In this document: one piece after another, positions 8,762 through 17,628 of the stretch | Layout of the letters: every line of letters starts with the position of its first letter | Numbering within the stretch: position 1 is the first letter of the stretch | From: Flavobacteriales bacterium | GTDB lineage: Bacteria; Bacteroidota; Bacteroidia; Flavobacteriales_D; Parvicellaceae | DNA: 53,687 nt | NCBI GenBank assembly: GCA_029251405.1 | Contig: JAQXDK010000017.1 | Location: 1 to 53,687, forward strand | Direction of reading: 5' to 3' | Position numbers and translations under genes: made by a program | The notes under the pieces: generated by a model | Told to the model about the DNA's origin: nothing | The model's input: only the letters and a program-made list of their open reading frames with translations | Databases searched by the model: none

Positions 8762-9712
8762 TTAAAAATATAACCATTTAAACTTGCTTTGTTCTTGCAG
8801 TATTAAGGTTGGAGCTGGAAATTTAATAATAGAGAAAGAATTTAAAATTAATTTAAAAAATCGATTTTTGGTTTTAATTGTGGATAAATCTAAATCCACA
8901 CTTAATAATAGTTGGGATTGTCTTTTAATTTCGCTACAGTTTATGCAATTAGAAACATCATTATTTCTAGCTCCCACAAAACCATCTATGGAATATCCAA
9001 CTGATAAATCAAAGTATTTCAAAACTTTATTGTTTTTCTGTAACCTGTTGTTAAAATCAAAAGTTATCCAATAAGTTTGTCCATTGTAATCTTTGAATAT
9101 ACTTTGTAACTCATTACTTCCAAGCAAGCTGGGCCTCAATGCAGCATAATTTGACTGATGAGATGAGAATTTAAATTTTATAAACTGTTCTTCATATTTT
9201 TTTTCTTGAATAAAATAAATTCCAGTTCCTAGAAAATTAGATAATAGGTCATAATTTGAAAATCCCCACTGCTCAGAAAATCCATCTAAAAATTCTATTC
9301 CAATCATATAAGTTAAGCTGTAAATAACACCTTTTTCTAAAGGTTTATTAATGCCATTGTTTTTTAAAAACAGATGACTTTTTCGGGCTACTTGATAAGA
9401 AGAATAAACGTGACCAACTTTATCCATATAGTTCCATTCTTCTAAATCATTAAAAAAATGAAACGAAGACTGCGGGTATTTTTTATACCACAATTGGTAA
9501 AGTCCAAAGTAACTTGAAGTTGTTGCTGCTAAAGCAACCGAATTAATAATTTTACTTTTTCTATTAGTTGAATCTATTAAATTATTTGTTTGAAAAATAA
9601 ATTTATGGTTATTAAAAATTTGAGTTGCGTTCGACTTAAAAATAGATAAGATTGTAATTAAACATGCAGTAATTAAATATCCTAATTTATTGTTTGAGAA
9701 TCCCTTTTTCAA
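8762..9712 (-). CDS. DUF2279 family (YfiM-like) exported protein
   Basis: The 316-residue protein has an N-terminal hydrophobic segment (LGYLITACLITILSIF) acting as a signal or anchor. The DUF2279 core lies at about 55-165 and has the family's DKVGHVYSSYQVARKS motif, with an LYQLWYKKYPQS-type segment ahead of it and GFSEQWGFSNYDLLSNFLGT after it. DUF2279 proteins are periplasmic or lipoprotein-like and lack a known function. The remaining ~120 residues may form beta strands. It starts one base after the stop of the beta-barrel gene at 9714, so the two are co-transcribed, probably together with the E1 gene upstream. Confidence 0.8.
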   Translation of the reverse strand: MKKGFSNNKLGYLITACLITILSIFKSNATQIFNNHKFIFQTNNLIDSTNRKSKIINSVALAATTSSYFGLYQLWYKKYPQSSFHFFNDLEEWNYMDKVGHVYSSYQVARKSHLFLKNNGINKPLEKGVIYSLTYMIGIEFLDGFSEQWGFSNYDLLSNFLGTGIYFIQEKKYEEQFIKFKFSSHQSNYAALRPSLLGSNELQSIFKDYNGQTYWITFDFNNRLQKNNKVLKYFDLSVGYSIDGFVGARNNDVSNCINCSEIKRQSQLLLSVDLDLSTIKTKNRFFKLILNSFSIIKFPAPTLILQEQSKFKWLYF

Positions 9713-9713
9713 T

Positions 9714-10523
9714 TTATTTTTTATTCCAAATAATTCTTAAAATTATTGAATTTTGTATTGCTTTAAATTCATCCAATGAAGTGAGTTTTATTTTTGAATA
9801 TTGGAGATTGTAGGCTAATGATATAATAATGTCTTGTGAAATTGACATACTCCCAACGATCCCAGTACCAAACCCAAAACCAGATAGCGAGTTATTATTT
9901 TGATTATTTATTAATTGTAAAGCAGGGTTGGGGATATTGTATACTTGATTATCAATTACCATATAATTACTTTTGACTTTTGATTGGTTTACCTGTACAA
10001 AAATTGGGAATCCAATATGATATTCATTTTCACTTATCAGGTTTGAAATAATTCCTAAATTAATAAGACTTCTCCTCTCTTCACCAACTAGGCTTGCCAA
10101 TATATTTTCCTTGATTAAATTGTTATTACTGTTGAAGTTTTGAACAATATTGAATTCTCCAATAGCTTTGATTTCTACAAAATTGTAATCCAAATAAAAT
10201 TTAATTTTTTCCTTTTGGAGACCTAAGTGAAGACCTAATTCTAAACCTGGTCTGTATATCATATTAGGAGGTACATTTTCAGGACCCCAGTTACTGAATC
10301 CTAGTTTTTCGTCAAGATAGTTTGAAAGTGCATTTGGTATTGTAGGAAATAATATGGTGTTAATATTGAAAGAAGAGTTGTAATAACCATTGTAGAAGGA
10401 TGAAGCACTATCATCAGCTAAATGGGTTCCGAAATTTATTCCATAAACAAAATTAGATTCTTTATTGAAAAATTGACCATTAATTATAAGTGGAAAAAAT
10501 AATATAGCTACTAAAGAACGCAT
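9714..10523 (-). CDS. Outer membrane beta-barrel protein (PorT-like)
   Basis: A 269-residue protein with a signal peptide (RSLVAILFFPLIINGQ). Alternating hydrophobic strands with turns follow throughout (for example YRPGLELGLHLGLQ, KIKFYLDYNFVEIK, DIIISLAYNLQYSKIKL), and it ends SIILRIIWNKK. This pattern fits the small outer membrane barrels of Bacteroidota (PorT / OMP_b-brl type). No specific function can be read. It sits two bases after the E1 stop and one base before the DUF2279 start, making a compact three-gene unit. Confidence 0.72.
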   Translation of the reverse strand: MRSLVAILFFPLIINGQFFNKESNFVYGINFGTHLADDSASSFYNGYYNSSFNINTILFPTIPNALSNYLDEKLGFSNWGPENVPPNMIYRPGLELGLHLGLQKEKIKFYLDYNFVEIKAIGEFNIVQNFNSNNNLIKENILASLVGEERRSLINLGIISNLISENEYHIGFPIFVQVNQSKVKSNYMVIDNQVYNIPNPALQLINNQNNNSLSGFGFGTGIVGSMSISQDIIISLAYNLQYSKIKLTSLDEFKAIQNSIILRIIWNKK

Positions 10524-10525
10524 TT

Positions 10526-12478
10526 TTAATAGTTGATCAAAAATTCAATTTTTTCTTTGATGGTATTATTAGCTAAAAATTGTTTTTCTAATTCATCAGC
10601 AAAGGGTACAGGAGTATCTAAGCTCGCACATCTTGTTATTGGAGCATCTAAATTTTCAAAACAATTTTCGTTAATTAACGAAGATAGTTCTCCACCAATT
10701 CCTCCAGTCATAGAATCTTCGTGAACTATTAAAACTTTATTAGTTTTTACTACACTTTTAAAAATAGCTTTTTCGTCTAATGGGAGTAGGGTTCTAAGAT
10801 CTAAAATATCAACTGAGATATTCATTTCTTCAACTATTTTTTTTGACCAATGAACACCCATTCCGTAGGTTATAATACTGAGCTCTTTCCCTTCTTGAAT
10901 CAGCTTTGCTTTGCCAATAGGTGTCGTGAAGTAATCTTCTGCAACATCTGCAGTTAAGCTTCTGTATAAAGCTTTATGTTCAAAAATCATCACTGGATTT
11001 GGGTCTTCAATAGCAGCAGTCATTAGCCCTTTTGCATCTTCAGGATTAGATGGATATACAATTTTTAGTCCTGGGGTGTGGAAAAACCATGCTTCATTAC
11101 TTTGAGAATGAAAAGGGCCAGCCCCAACTCCAGCTCCAGTTGGCATTCTAATAACTACGTCGGCATTTTGTCCCCATCTATAATGTAATTTTGCTAGGTT
11201 ATTTACGATTTGATTAAAACCAACGGTTGCAAAGTCCGCAAACTGCATTTCCATAATGGCTTTTCTATTTTTAAGAGAAAGGCCTAAAGCGGCACCAACA
11301 ATAGCCGATTCACAAAGCGGTGTATTCCTTACACGATCTTTTCCAAATTTCTCAAGAAAACCATCTGTTACTTTGAATACTCCACCATATTCAGCAATAT
11401 CTTGTCCCATAATAATAGAATCGCTATACTTTTCCATAGCTTGGTACAAACCTTGGGAAATGGCATCTATAAATCTTAATTCTTTTTTATTTTCAGTAAT
11501 AGAATTTTCTTCTGGAAGGAATTCTTTGTAAACGTCTGTTAATTCAGTTTCTAAATTTGCAACTAACTTTGGAGTTGAGAAAGCTTTTTTCCAAGCATTG
11601 TTAATATTGTTTTTGATCTCTTCTTTTTGTTTTTCCATGTTACTTTTAGAAATAATATTTTTTTCTAAAGCCAATTTTTCGAGTTTTAAAATAGGATCTT
11701 TAATTCCCCATTTTTCTTGCAATCCTTTAGGATAATATTTTGTTCCAGACGCCTCCTCATGACCTCTCATTCTAAATGTTAATGCTTCAACTAAAAAAGG
11801 TTCTGGATTTTTCTTTTGTTCCAATTTTACTGATTCTATACATTCGTAAACCTTTAAGATGTCATTTCCATCGACTTGAGCGGTTTTCATTCCATAACCT
11901 ATACCTTTATCAATAAATTGCTTGCAATTAAATTGTTCTTTTGAAGGAGTAGACAGTCCCCATTGATTGTTTTCAATGACAAAAATCACAGGAAGTTTCC
12001 ATACAGAAGCAACGTTTAAGGCTTCATGAAAATCGCCTTCGCTTGCTCCCCCATCTCCACTAAAAACTAAGACAGATTTTTGAGATTTTTCAATTTTTTC
12101 AGCTAATGCAATTCCACATGCAATTCCTAGTTGAGGTCCTAAATGAGAAATCATTCCAACAATATGATGTTTCATAGTTCCGAAATGAAAAGATCGATCT
12201 CGTCCTTTTGTAAAACCTTCTTTTTTACCTTGAAATTGACAAAATAATTGAAATAAATCAATATTTCTTGTTGTAAAAACTCCTAAATTCCTGTGCATGG
12301 GTAGGATAAATTCGTCTTTTTCCATTGCTAAAGTAGCCCCGACAGAAATTGCTTCTTGACCAATTCCAGAAAACCATTTGGAAATTTTCCCTTGCCTGAG
12401 AAGAATTAGCATTTTTTCTTCTATCAGTCTTGGCAACCAAAGCGCTTGGAGCATTTGAGAAATTAATTCTTTTTTCAT
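10526..12478 (-). CDS. 2-oxoacid dehydrogenase E1, fused alpha and beta subunits
   Basis: This thiamine-diphosphate enzyme performs the decarboxylation step of a 2-oxoacid dehydrogenase complex (pyruvate or branched-chain 2-oxoacids). Residues 1 to ~320 are the alpha part, with the ThDP/Mg motif starting GDG at 141-143 and ending NN at 170-171. Residues ~330-650 are the beta part, with GQDIAEYGGVFKVT, PLCESAIVGAALGLS, MPTGAGVGAGPFHSQS and the C-terminal transketolase domain. Both halves are complete, giving 650 residues. Fused E1 proteins of this kind are common in Bacteroidota. The E2 and E3 genes are not in the window. The substrate cannot be fixed from sequence; the family is closest to branched-chain type E1. 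Confidence 0.92.
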   Translation of the reverse strand: MKKELISQMLQALWLPRLIEEKMLILLRQGKISKWFSGIGQEAISVGATLAMEKDEFILPMHRNLGVFTTRNIDLFQLFCQFQGKKEGFTKGRDRSFHFGTMKHHIVGMISHLGPQLGIACGIALAEKIEKSQKSVLVFSGDGGASEGDFHEALNVASVWKLPVIFVIENNQWGLSTPSKEQFNCKQFIDKGIGYGMKTAQVDGNDILKVYECIESVKLEQKKNPEPFLVEALTFRMRGHEEASGTKYYPKGLQEKWGIKDPILKLEKLALEKNIISKSNMEKQKEEIKNNINNAWKKAFSTPKLVANLETELTDVYKEFLPEENSITENKKELRFIDAISQGLYQAMEKYSDSIIMGQDIAEYGGVFKVTDGFLEKFGKDRVRNTPLCESAIVGAALGLSLKNRKAIMEMQFADFATVGFNQIVNNLAKLHYRWGQNADVVIRMPTGAGVGAGPFHSQSNEAWFFHTPGLKIVYPSNPEDAKGLMTAAIEDPNPVMIFEHKALYRSLTADVAEDYFTTPIGKAKLIQEGKELSIITYGMGVHWSKKIVEEMNISVDILDLRTLLPLDEKAIFKSVVKTNKVLIVHEDSMTGGIGGELSSLINENCFENLDAPITRCASLDTPVPFADELEKQFLANNTIKEKIEFLINY

Positions 12479-12604
12479 CAGGAATAAAAGTAATTTAAAA
12501 TTCTAATAATAAATAGTTGAAGTAATTTTAATTTTTTATGGACAAATACCCAACTTAAATCAATGGCTCTTCGTTAATAAGTAATACTAATAAATCTTAA
12601 TTTG

Positions 12605-12622
12605 ATTATTTAATTAAATAAT
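12605..12622. promoter_or_regulatory. 18-bp perfect palindrome upstream of the gliding-associated surface gene
   Basis: ATTATTTAATTAAATAAT is an exact 18-base palindrome ending 28 bases before the ATG at 12651. A TAGTTTTA string (12624-12631), one mismatch from TAnnTTTG, follows. It could be an operator, but pure A/T palindromes arise easily at this base composition. Confidence 0.3.
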
Positions 12623-12650
12623 TTAGTTTTACACTCTTATTTACATCAAA

Positions 12651-14744
12651 ATGATAAACTTTTTAATTAAAAAATTTAACTTTTTAATAGTATTATTTTT
12701 TCTATTTCATTTGCCAGTTCATGCAACTCATATTATTGGAGGTGATTTTAAAGTAACCATGACTAATAATGGTACTAACTCTAGTATTTACGATGTTCAA
12801 CTTAGGCTTTACAGAGACGATGTAAATGGGGCAGTAAATATGCCGGCATCTGTTACTATAGGAATTTATCAAATTGGAACTAATAATTTACAAACTGTAA
12901 AAACATTATACTTAAATAATGGTAATGGTTCTATTGTTCCTCTAGGCGATCCTTGTTTTACCCCAAATCCTGCTATTTTCAGAATTGAAGAAGGTGTTTA
13001 TAATTCCTTAACACCTGTTACGCTACCTAATTTTTCTATGGGTTATTATTTACATTACGAAACTTGCTGTAGAAATGGCTTGGTTGATAATTTACTTACA
13101 CCAACAGCTGATGGAATTTCTATTTTTGCAATAATTCCTGATCCAGGAATTGGCCAAAATTCTACCCCTGATTTTGGTAATTATCCAAATGATGCCTATT
13201 TCTGTGTAAATAACACTAAATTTTTTACTTGGCCAGTCACTGATCCCGATGGCGATTCTCTTGTTTTTTCTTTAGTTCCTCCTTTAAATGATGGAACTAA
13301 TCCAAATAATGGGAATTCAGCACCAGGTGGTGGAGCTTATCCATTTTATCCTACTTGTGCCTATGCAGCGGGTTACAATCAATTCAACGCTATTGGAGGA
13401 ACTCCACAAATGTCTATAAATCCTGTTACTGGAGAGATCACAGCCTGTCCAGCAATATTTGGATATTTTGCTTATGCAGTTCGAGTTGAGGAATTTAGAA
13501 ATGGTGTTAAAATAGGGGAAGTAAGAAGAGATGCTCAATACAAGTCTGAAGCTTGTGTATTGGCAAATCCTCCTTTAATTTCAGTAAATGATCCTACAAG
13601 CACTACATTAGATACATTTTCAATAGAAGTCTATGTTAGCGATAGTATTTGTTTCGATATTGACGTAGGGACGAACGACCCACTTGATTCTTTATATCTT
13701 AAATTAACTTCTAACAACTTCAATCTTTTAGGAACTTATATGCAACCATCTCCTTACCCTTCTGGTAACACTACTCTTGCTTATTTTGATTGGAATAATG
13801 TCATAGGAGATACTGTATTTTTTAATCCATTTAATTTAAATGGTAATGGCTATTTAGGTACAACTGGAGATTTGTACATGCGATATTGTTGGGAAGCTCC
13901 GTGTGAAGGAATTGATTCCACGTTCTTTATTAATATGGATTCTTATTCGGTTGATTGCAGTGGTTTTAATCCGGTTATAAAAGAATTGAGTGTGCATGTC
14001 AATAAAAAACCCGCTCCAACTTTTCTTGATATACCATCGAACATTAGTGTGACATTAGATGATACTATGTGCATTGATCTATTTGCAGAGGACACTTTTA
14101 ATTTAGACGATACATTGGCTATTGAACCCTATTCTGGTAATTTTGATTTTGGATCTAGCTTTGTTCCGCCAACTCTCAATAATATCACAGGTGAGTATTA
14201 TTATGAAGACTTTAATGATAGTATTGGTAATACTGTTACCATGTTTGGGTATTCACATACTGGCGATATTTCTTCGGCGATACAAAGAGTAGCCTTAAGA
14301 TTTTGTTGGGTAACTGACTGTGATTATGTTTTTCAAAAAGAGTTTGATTTAAATTATAAAGCCTTTTCAACTGTCTGCGGCTCCGATACAATTTTGGCCT
14401 CGTCACATGTTACAGTAGAACCTCCTACAGGTGATGTTAAAGAAATACCTAATATTTTCACTCCAAACGGTGACGGAGAAAATGATGTTTACACCCTTGC
14501 TGGTCAAGATGATCCTTGTTATGATGTCATGGAAATTAAAATTTACAATAGATGGGGACAATTAATTTACACTTCAGATGATCCAAATTTTGAATGGGAT
14601 GGAACAACTGAAAGTGGAAAAGAATGCGGTGAAGGGGCTTATTTGATAATCATGGATGGTACATTTGGAAGTACTTACGATGCTGACGGAAACAGAAGCT
14701 CAAATTTAGTTAGAGACGAATTTTGGGTTCATTTATTAAAATGA
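12651..14744 (+). CDS. Surface protein with gliding-motility-associated (T9SS type B) C-terminal domain
   Basis: A 697-residue secreted protein. The signal peptide is followed by the HATHIIGGDF start typical of a large Bacteroidota surface-protein family. The long beta-rich body carries an early CCRNG motif, many DPDGDSL-like and Asp-rich turns, and paired cysteines. The last ~90 residues are a CHU_C / type B sorting domain, opening IPNIFTPNGDGENDVYTL, with IYNRWGQLIY and GEGAYLIIMDG after it. Type B domains direct secretion through T9SS and need PorP/SprF-like partners; one is encoded at 19471. The stop overlaps the convergent bshA gene by 16 bases. Adhesion or gliding is inferred. Confidence 0.88.
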   Translation: MINFLIKKFNFLIVLFFLFHLPVHATHIIGGDFKVTMTNNGTNSSIYDVQLRLYRDDVNGAVNMPASVTIGIYQIGTNNLQTVKTLYLNNGNGSIVPLGDPCFTPNPAIFRIEEGVYNSLTPVTLPNFSMGYYLHYETCCRNGLVDNLLTPTADGISIFAIIPDPGIGQNSTPDFGNYPNDAYFCVNNTKFFTWPVTDPDGDSLVFSLVPPLNDGTNPNNGNSAPGGGAYPFYPTCAYAAGYNQFNAIGGTPQMSINPVTGEITACPAIFGYFAYAVRVEEFRNGVKIGEVRRDAQYKSEACVLANPPLISVNDPTSTTLDTFSIEVYVSDSICFDIDVGTNDPLDSLYLKLTSNNFNLLGTYMQPSPYPSGNTTLAYFDWNNVIGDTVFFNPFNLNGNGYLGTTGDLYMRYCWEAPCEGIDSTFFINMDSYSVDCSGFNPVIKELSVHVNKKPAPTFLDIPSNISVTLDDTMCIDLFAEDTFNLDDTLAIEPYSGNFDFGSSFVPPTLNNITGEYYYEDFNDSIGNTVTMFGYSHTGDISSAIQRVALRFCWVTDCDYVFQKEFDLNYKAFSTVCGSDTILASSHVTVEPPTGDVKEIPNIFTPNGDGENDVYTLAGQDDPCYDVMEIKIYNRWGQLIYTSDDPNFEWDGTTESGKECGEGAYLIIMDGTFGSTYDADGNRSSNLVRDEFWVHLLK

Positions 14745-15865
14745 TTTTTTAAACAATTTTCGTATAATTTCTCATACTTAGGCAGTATATTTTTAACATC
14801 AAACTTTAAGGCTTGGTTAAATGCTCCTTCTTTAAACCTTATAAGTTTTTTTTCATCAGATAAAATTTCAACAGCATTTTCTGCCATATTTTTAAAATCT
14901 CCAACGTTACTGAGCATCCCGCTTTTTCCATGAATTACTACTTCTGGAATACCACCTGTATTTGTAGCAATAACAGGTACATTACAAGCCATAGCTTCTA
15001 AAGCGGAAAGACCAAAACTTTCTGTTGAAGATGGTAAGAAAAATAAATCAGATATATTTAGCACTTCTTTTGTAGACTTTAGACTTCCCAAAAAGTGAAT
15101 GTTATTTTTAAAATTAGATTCTCTAGAAATTTTTTCTAGGCAAGACCTTTCGGGACCATCTCCAACTAAAAGTAATTTAACTTTTATATCATTTGAAATT
15201 ATTTCAAATGCCTTTAATACATCTTCTATTCTTTTAACTTTTCTAAAATTTGAAATATGGCAAATTATTTTTTCACCATTTGGAGCAAATCTTTTTTTAT
15301 AAAAATTGTTATTGGTAAGTTCATAATCCTTGATACAAATAAAATTTGGTATAACTTTAATTTCATTTTTTATGTGAAATAGTTTATTTGTTTCCATTTT
15401 TAGATTGTTAGAAACAGCTGTCACAGAATTGGATTGATTGATTGAAAAATTTATAACTGGTTCAAAAGAAGGGTCTTTTCCTACGAGTGTAATGTCAGTT
15501 CCGTGTAGAGTTGTTATAAATGGAATCTTTATGTTTTGATCTAGTAAAATTTGTTGAGCCATATACGCCGCTGAGGCGTGTGGAATCGCATAATGAACGT
15601 GAAGCAAATCTAATTTTTCAAATTTGACAACGTCCACAAGTTTACTAGTGAGAACTTGTTCGTAGGGAGTGTATTTAAAAAGAGGATAGTCTGAAGTAGT
15701 TACTTCGTGATAAAATATATTTTTTCTTAATTCTCCAAGTCTTACAGGTTCTGTATAGGTTATAAAATGTATTTCATGATTCTTTTTAGCTAATTCTTTA
15801 CCTAACTCTGTTGCCACAATTCCACTACCGCCAAAAGTTGGATACAATACAATTCCTATTTTCAT
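14729..15865 (-). CDS. bshA: N-acetyl-alpha-D-glucosaminyl L-malate synthase (bacillithiol pathway)
   Basis: BshA transfers GlcNAc from UDP-GlcNAc to L-malate, the first step of bacillithiol synthesis. The 378-residue GT-B glycosyltransferase begins KIGIVLYPTFGGSGIVATEL, with the GGSG nucleotide loop at 12-15. It contains LLHVHYAIPHASAA (~88-100), the HGTD motif (121-124), and the GT4 EX7E pair (E282 and E290) in TESFGLSALEAMA. These are strong BshA signatures rather than generic GT4. The 3' end overlaps the surface-protein gene by 16 bases tail to tail. A TATATTTG promoter element precedes it. bshB and bshC are not in the window. Confidence 0.94.
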   Translation of the reverse strand: MKIGIVLYPTFGGSGIVATELGKELAKKNHEIHFITYTEPVRLGELRKNIFYHEVTTSDYPLFKYTPYEQVLTSKLVDVVKFEKLDLLHVHYAIPHASAAYMAQQILLDQNIKIPFITTLHGTDITLVGKDPSFEPVINFSINQSNSVTAVSNNLKMETNKLFHIKNEIKVIPNFICIKDYELTNNNFYKKRFAPNGEKIICHISNFRKVKRIEDVLKAFEIISNDIKVKLLLVGDGPERSCLEKISRESNFKNNIHFLGSLKSTKEVLNISDLFFLPSSTESFGLSALEAMACNVPVIATNTGGIPEVVIHGKSGMLSNVGDFKNMAENAVEILSDEKKLIRFKEGAFNQALKFDVKNILPKYEKLYENCLKNHFNK

Positions 15866-15880
15866 TAAATGTTTTTATTT

Positions 15881-15888
15881 CAAATATA
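15881..15888 (-). promoter_or_regulatory. TATATTTG -7 element for bshA
   Basis: The minus strand reads TATATTTG, 15 bases ahead of the bshA start, implying a leader of roughly ten bases. Confidence 0.55.
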
Positions 15889-15958
15889 GTTTAATTGCTC
15901 TATTAGGAAATTTTGAATTAGTTATATTAGCTATTAGTTGACATAAATCTTCCACTAC

Positions 15959-17602
15959 ATGAATAGTTTTAAAAAAGATGTAACATTTAATAAAAACGAG
16001 GATCAATTAAAATTGATGATTTCTAAATTGAAACAAGAATTAAATGTAATTTATCAAGGAGGTGGTAAATCCAAAATTAAGAAACAACAAGAAAAAGGTA
16101 AATTTTCAGCTAGGGAGAGAGTCCATTTGTTATTGGATAAAAACAGTTCTTCAATAGAAATTGGTGCCTTTGCTGGATATGATATGTATTCAGAATATGG
16201 AGGATGTCCAGCTGGGGGAGTAGTGGTGGTAATTGGTTATGTAAATAACAAAATGTGTATTGTAGTTGCCAATGATCCAACGGTTAAGGCTGGTGCTTGG
16301 TTTCCTATTACAGGCAAGAAAAATTTAAGAGCTCAAGAAATAGCAATGGAGAATAAATTACCTATTATCTATTTGGTTGATAGTGCAGGTGTTTTTCTAC
16401 CACTACAAGACGAAATTTTTCCGGATAAAGAACACTTTGGTAGGATTTTTAGAAACAATGCAAAAATGAGTGCCATGGGTATTACTCAAATTGCTGCTGT
16501 TATGGGAAGTTGTGTTGCAGGTGGAGCCTATTTACCAATAATGAGCGACGAGTCTTTAATTGTTGATAAGACCGGCACTATATTTTTAGCAGGCTCTTAC
16601 TTAGTTAAGGCTGCCGTTGGGGAAATTATCGATAATGAAACACTTGGAGGTGCAACTACCCATTGTGAAATAAGTGGAGTAACTGACTATCATTCTCCAG
16701 ACGAAAAGACCTGTCTAAAAACTATAAGAGACATTGTCGATAAAATAGCAGCTAACGAGAAGCAAAATTTTAACAAAATTGAAAGTAAAGAACCTATTTT
16801 TAATATGGAAGATTTTTACGGTGTTTTCCCTGCTTTAAGGTCTACAAATTACGACGTCAAAGAAATATTAAATTTTTTTATTGATAATGGTGAATTCACA
16901 GAGTATAAAAAAACCTATGGTAAAACCATTGTCTGCGGTTATGCAAGAATTAACGGATGGTCTGTCGGAATAGTTGCTAACCAAAGAAAAGTTGTTAAAA
17001 CAAATGATTCTGAAATGCAATTTGGTGGAGTAATTTATAGCGATAGTGCTTCAAAGGCTTCACGATTTATTATGAATTGTAATCAAAAACGAATCCCACT
17101 TGTGTTTTTTCAAGATGTAAGTGGTTTTATGGTAGGAAGTAGATCAGAACACGGAGGAATTATTAAAGATGGTGCTAAAATGGTCAACGCAATGGCAAAT
17201 TCTATAGTTCCAAAGTTTACCATAATCATGGGAAATTCGTATGGAGCTGGAAATTATGCCATGTGTGGGAAGGCATACGACCCTAGGTTAATTGTTGGCT
17301 GGCCTACAGCTGAAGTAGCAGTTATGGGTGGTCAACAAGCTGCAAAAGTATTATTACAGATTGAATTAGCGTCTTTAAAGGCAAAAGGAGAAAAGATTTC
17401 TAAAGCAAAAGAACAAGAGATTTACAGTGAAATACATAAGAAATATGAAGCACAGACAAAACCATATTATGCCGCTTCAAGGTTGTGGTTAGATGCTATT
17501 ATAGATCCTGCAGAAACAAGAAACTGGATTTCAATGGGAATAGAAGCTGCTGACAACAACCCAGAGAAAAAAGAATACAAAACTGGAGTCATTCAAACTT
17601 GA
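15959..17602 (+). CDS. Acyl-CoA carboxylase, carboxyltransferase (beta) subunit, methylcrotonyl-CoA type
   Basis: This biotin-dependent carboxyltransferase moves CO2 from carboxybiotin to an acyl-CoA, most like 3-methylcrotonyl-CoA carboxylase beta in leucine breakdown. The 547-residue length fits. The N-terminal half has KFSARERVHLLLDKNSS, GGCPAGGVVVV and DSAGVFLPLQDEIFPDKEHF. A GSCVAGGAYLPIMSDES oxyanion-hole region follows. The C-terminal half has QDVSGFMVGSRSEHGGII and GNSYGAGNYAMCGKAYDP. The biotin carboxylase/biotin subunit is not nearby, so the partner is encoded elsewhere. Propionyl-CoA or geranyl-CoA carboxylase are alternatives. The convergent fadD-like gene lies 20 bases beyond a hairpin. 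Confidence 0.9.
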   Translation: MNSFKKDVTFNKNEDQLKLMISKLKQELNVIYQGGGKSKIKKQQEKGKFSARERVHLLLDKNSSSIEIGAFAGYDMYSEYGGCPAGGVVVVIGYVNNKMCIVVANDPTVKAGAWFPITGKKNLRAQEIAMENKLPIIYLVDSAGVFLPLQDEIFPDKEHFGRIFRNNAKMSAMGITQIAAVMGSCVAGGAYLPIMSDESLIVDKTGTIFLAGSYLVKAAVGEIIDNETLGGATTHCEISGVTDYHSPDEKTCLKTIRDIVDKIAANEKQNFNKIESKEPIFNMEDFYGVFPALRSTNYDVKEILNFFIDNGEFTEYKKTYGKTIVCGYARINGWSVGIVANQRKVVKTNDSEMQFGGVIYSDSASKASRFIMNCNQKRIPLVFFQDVSGFMVGSRSEHGGIIKDGAKMVNAMANSIVPKFTIIMGNSYGAGNYAMCGKAYDPRLIVGWPTAEVAVMGGQQAAKVLLQIELASLKAKGEKISKAKEQEIYSEIHKKYEAQTKPYYAASRLWLDAIIDPAETRNWISMGIEAADNNPEKKEYKTGVIQT

Positions 17603-17628
17603 ATAACTAGAATGTTTTCTAATTATTC
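17601..17628. terminator. Hairpin between two convergent stop codons
   Basis: GAATAACTAGAA (17601-17612) pairs with TTCTAATTATTC (17617-17628), one C-A mismatch, around a TGTT loop. It spans the gap between the carboxyltransferase and acyl-CoA ligase stops. It lacks a good T run, so it may be a weak bidirectional terminator or an RNA-stability hairpin. Confidence 0.45.
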
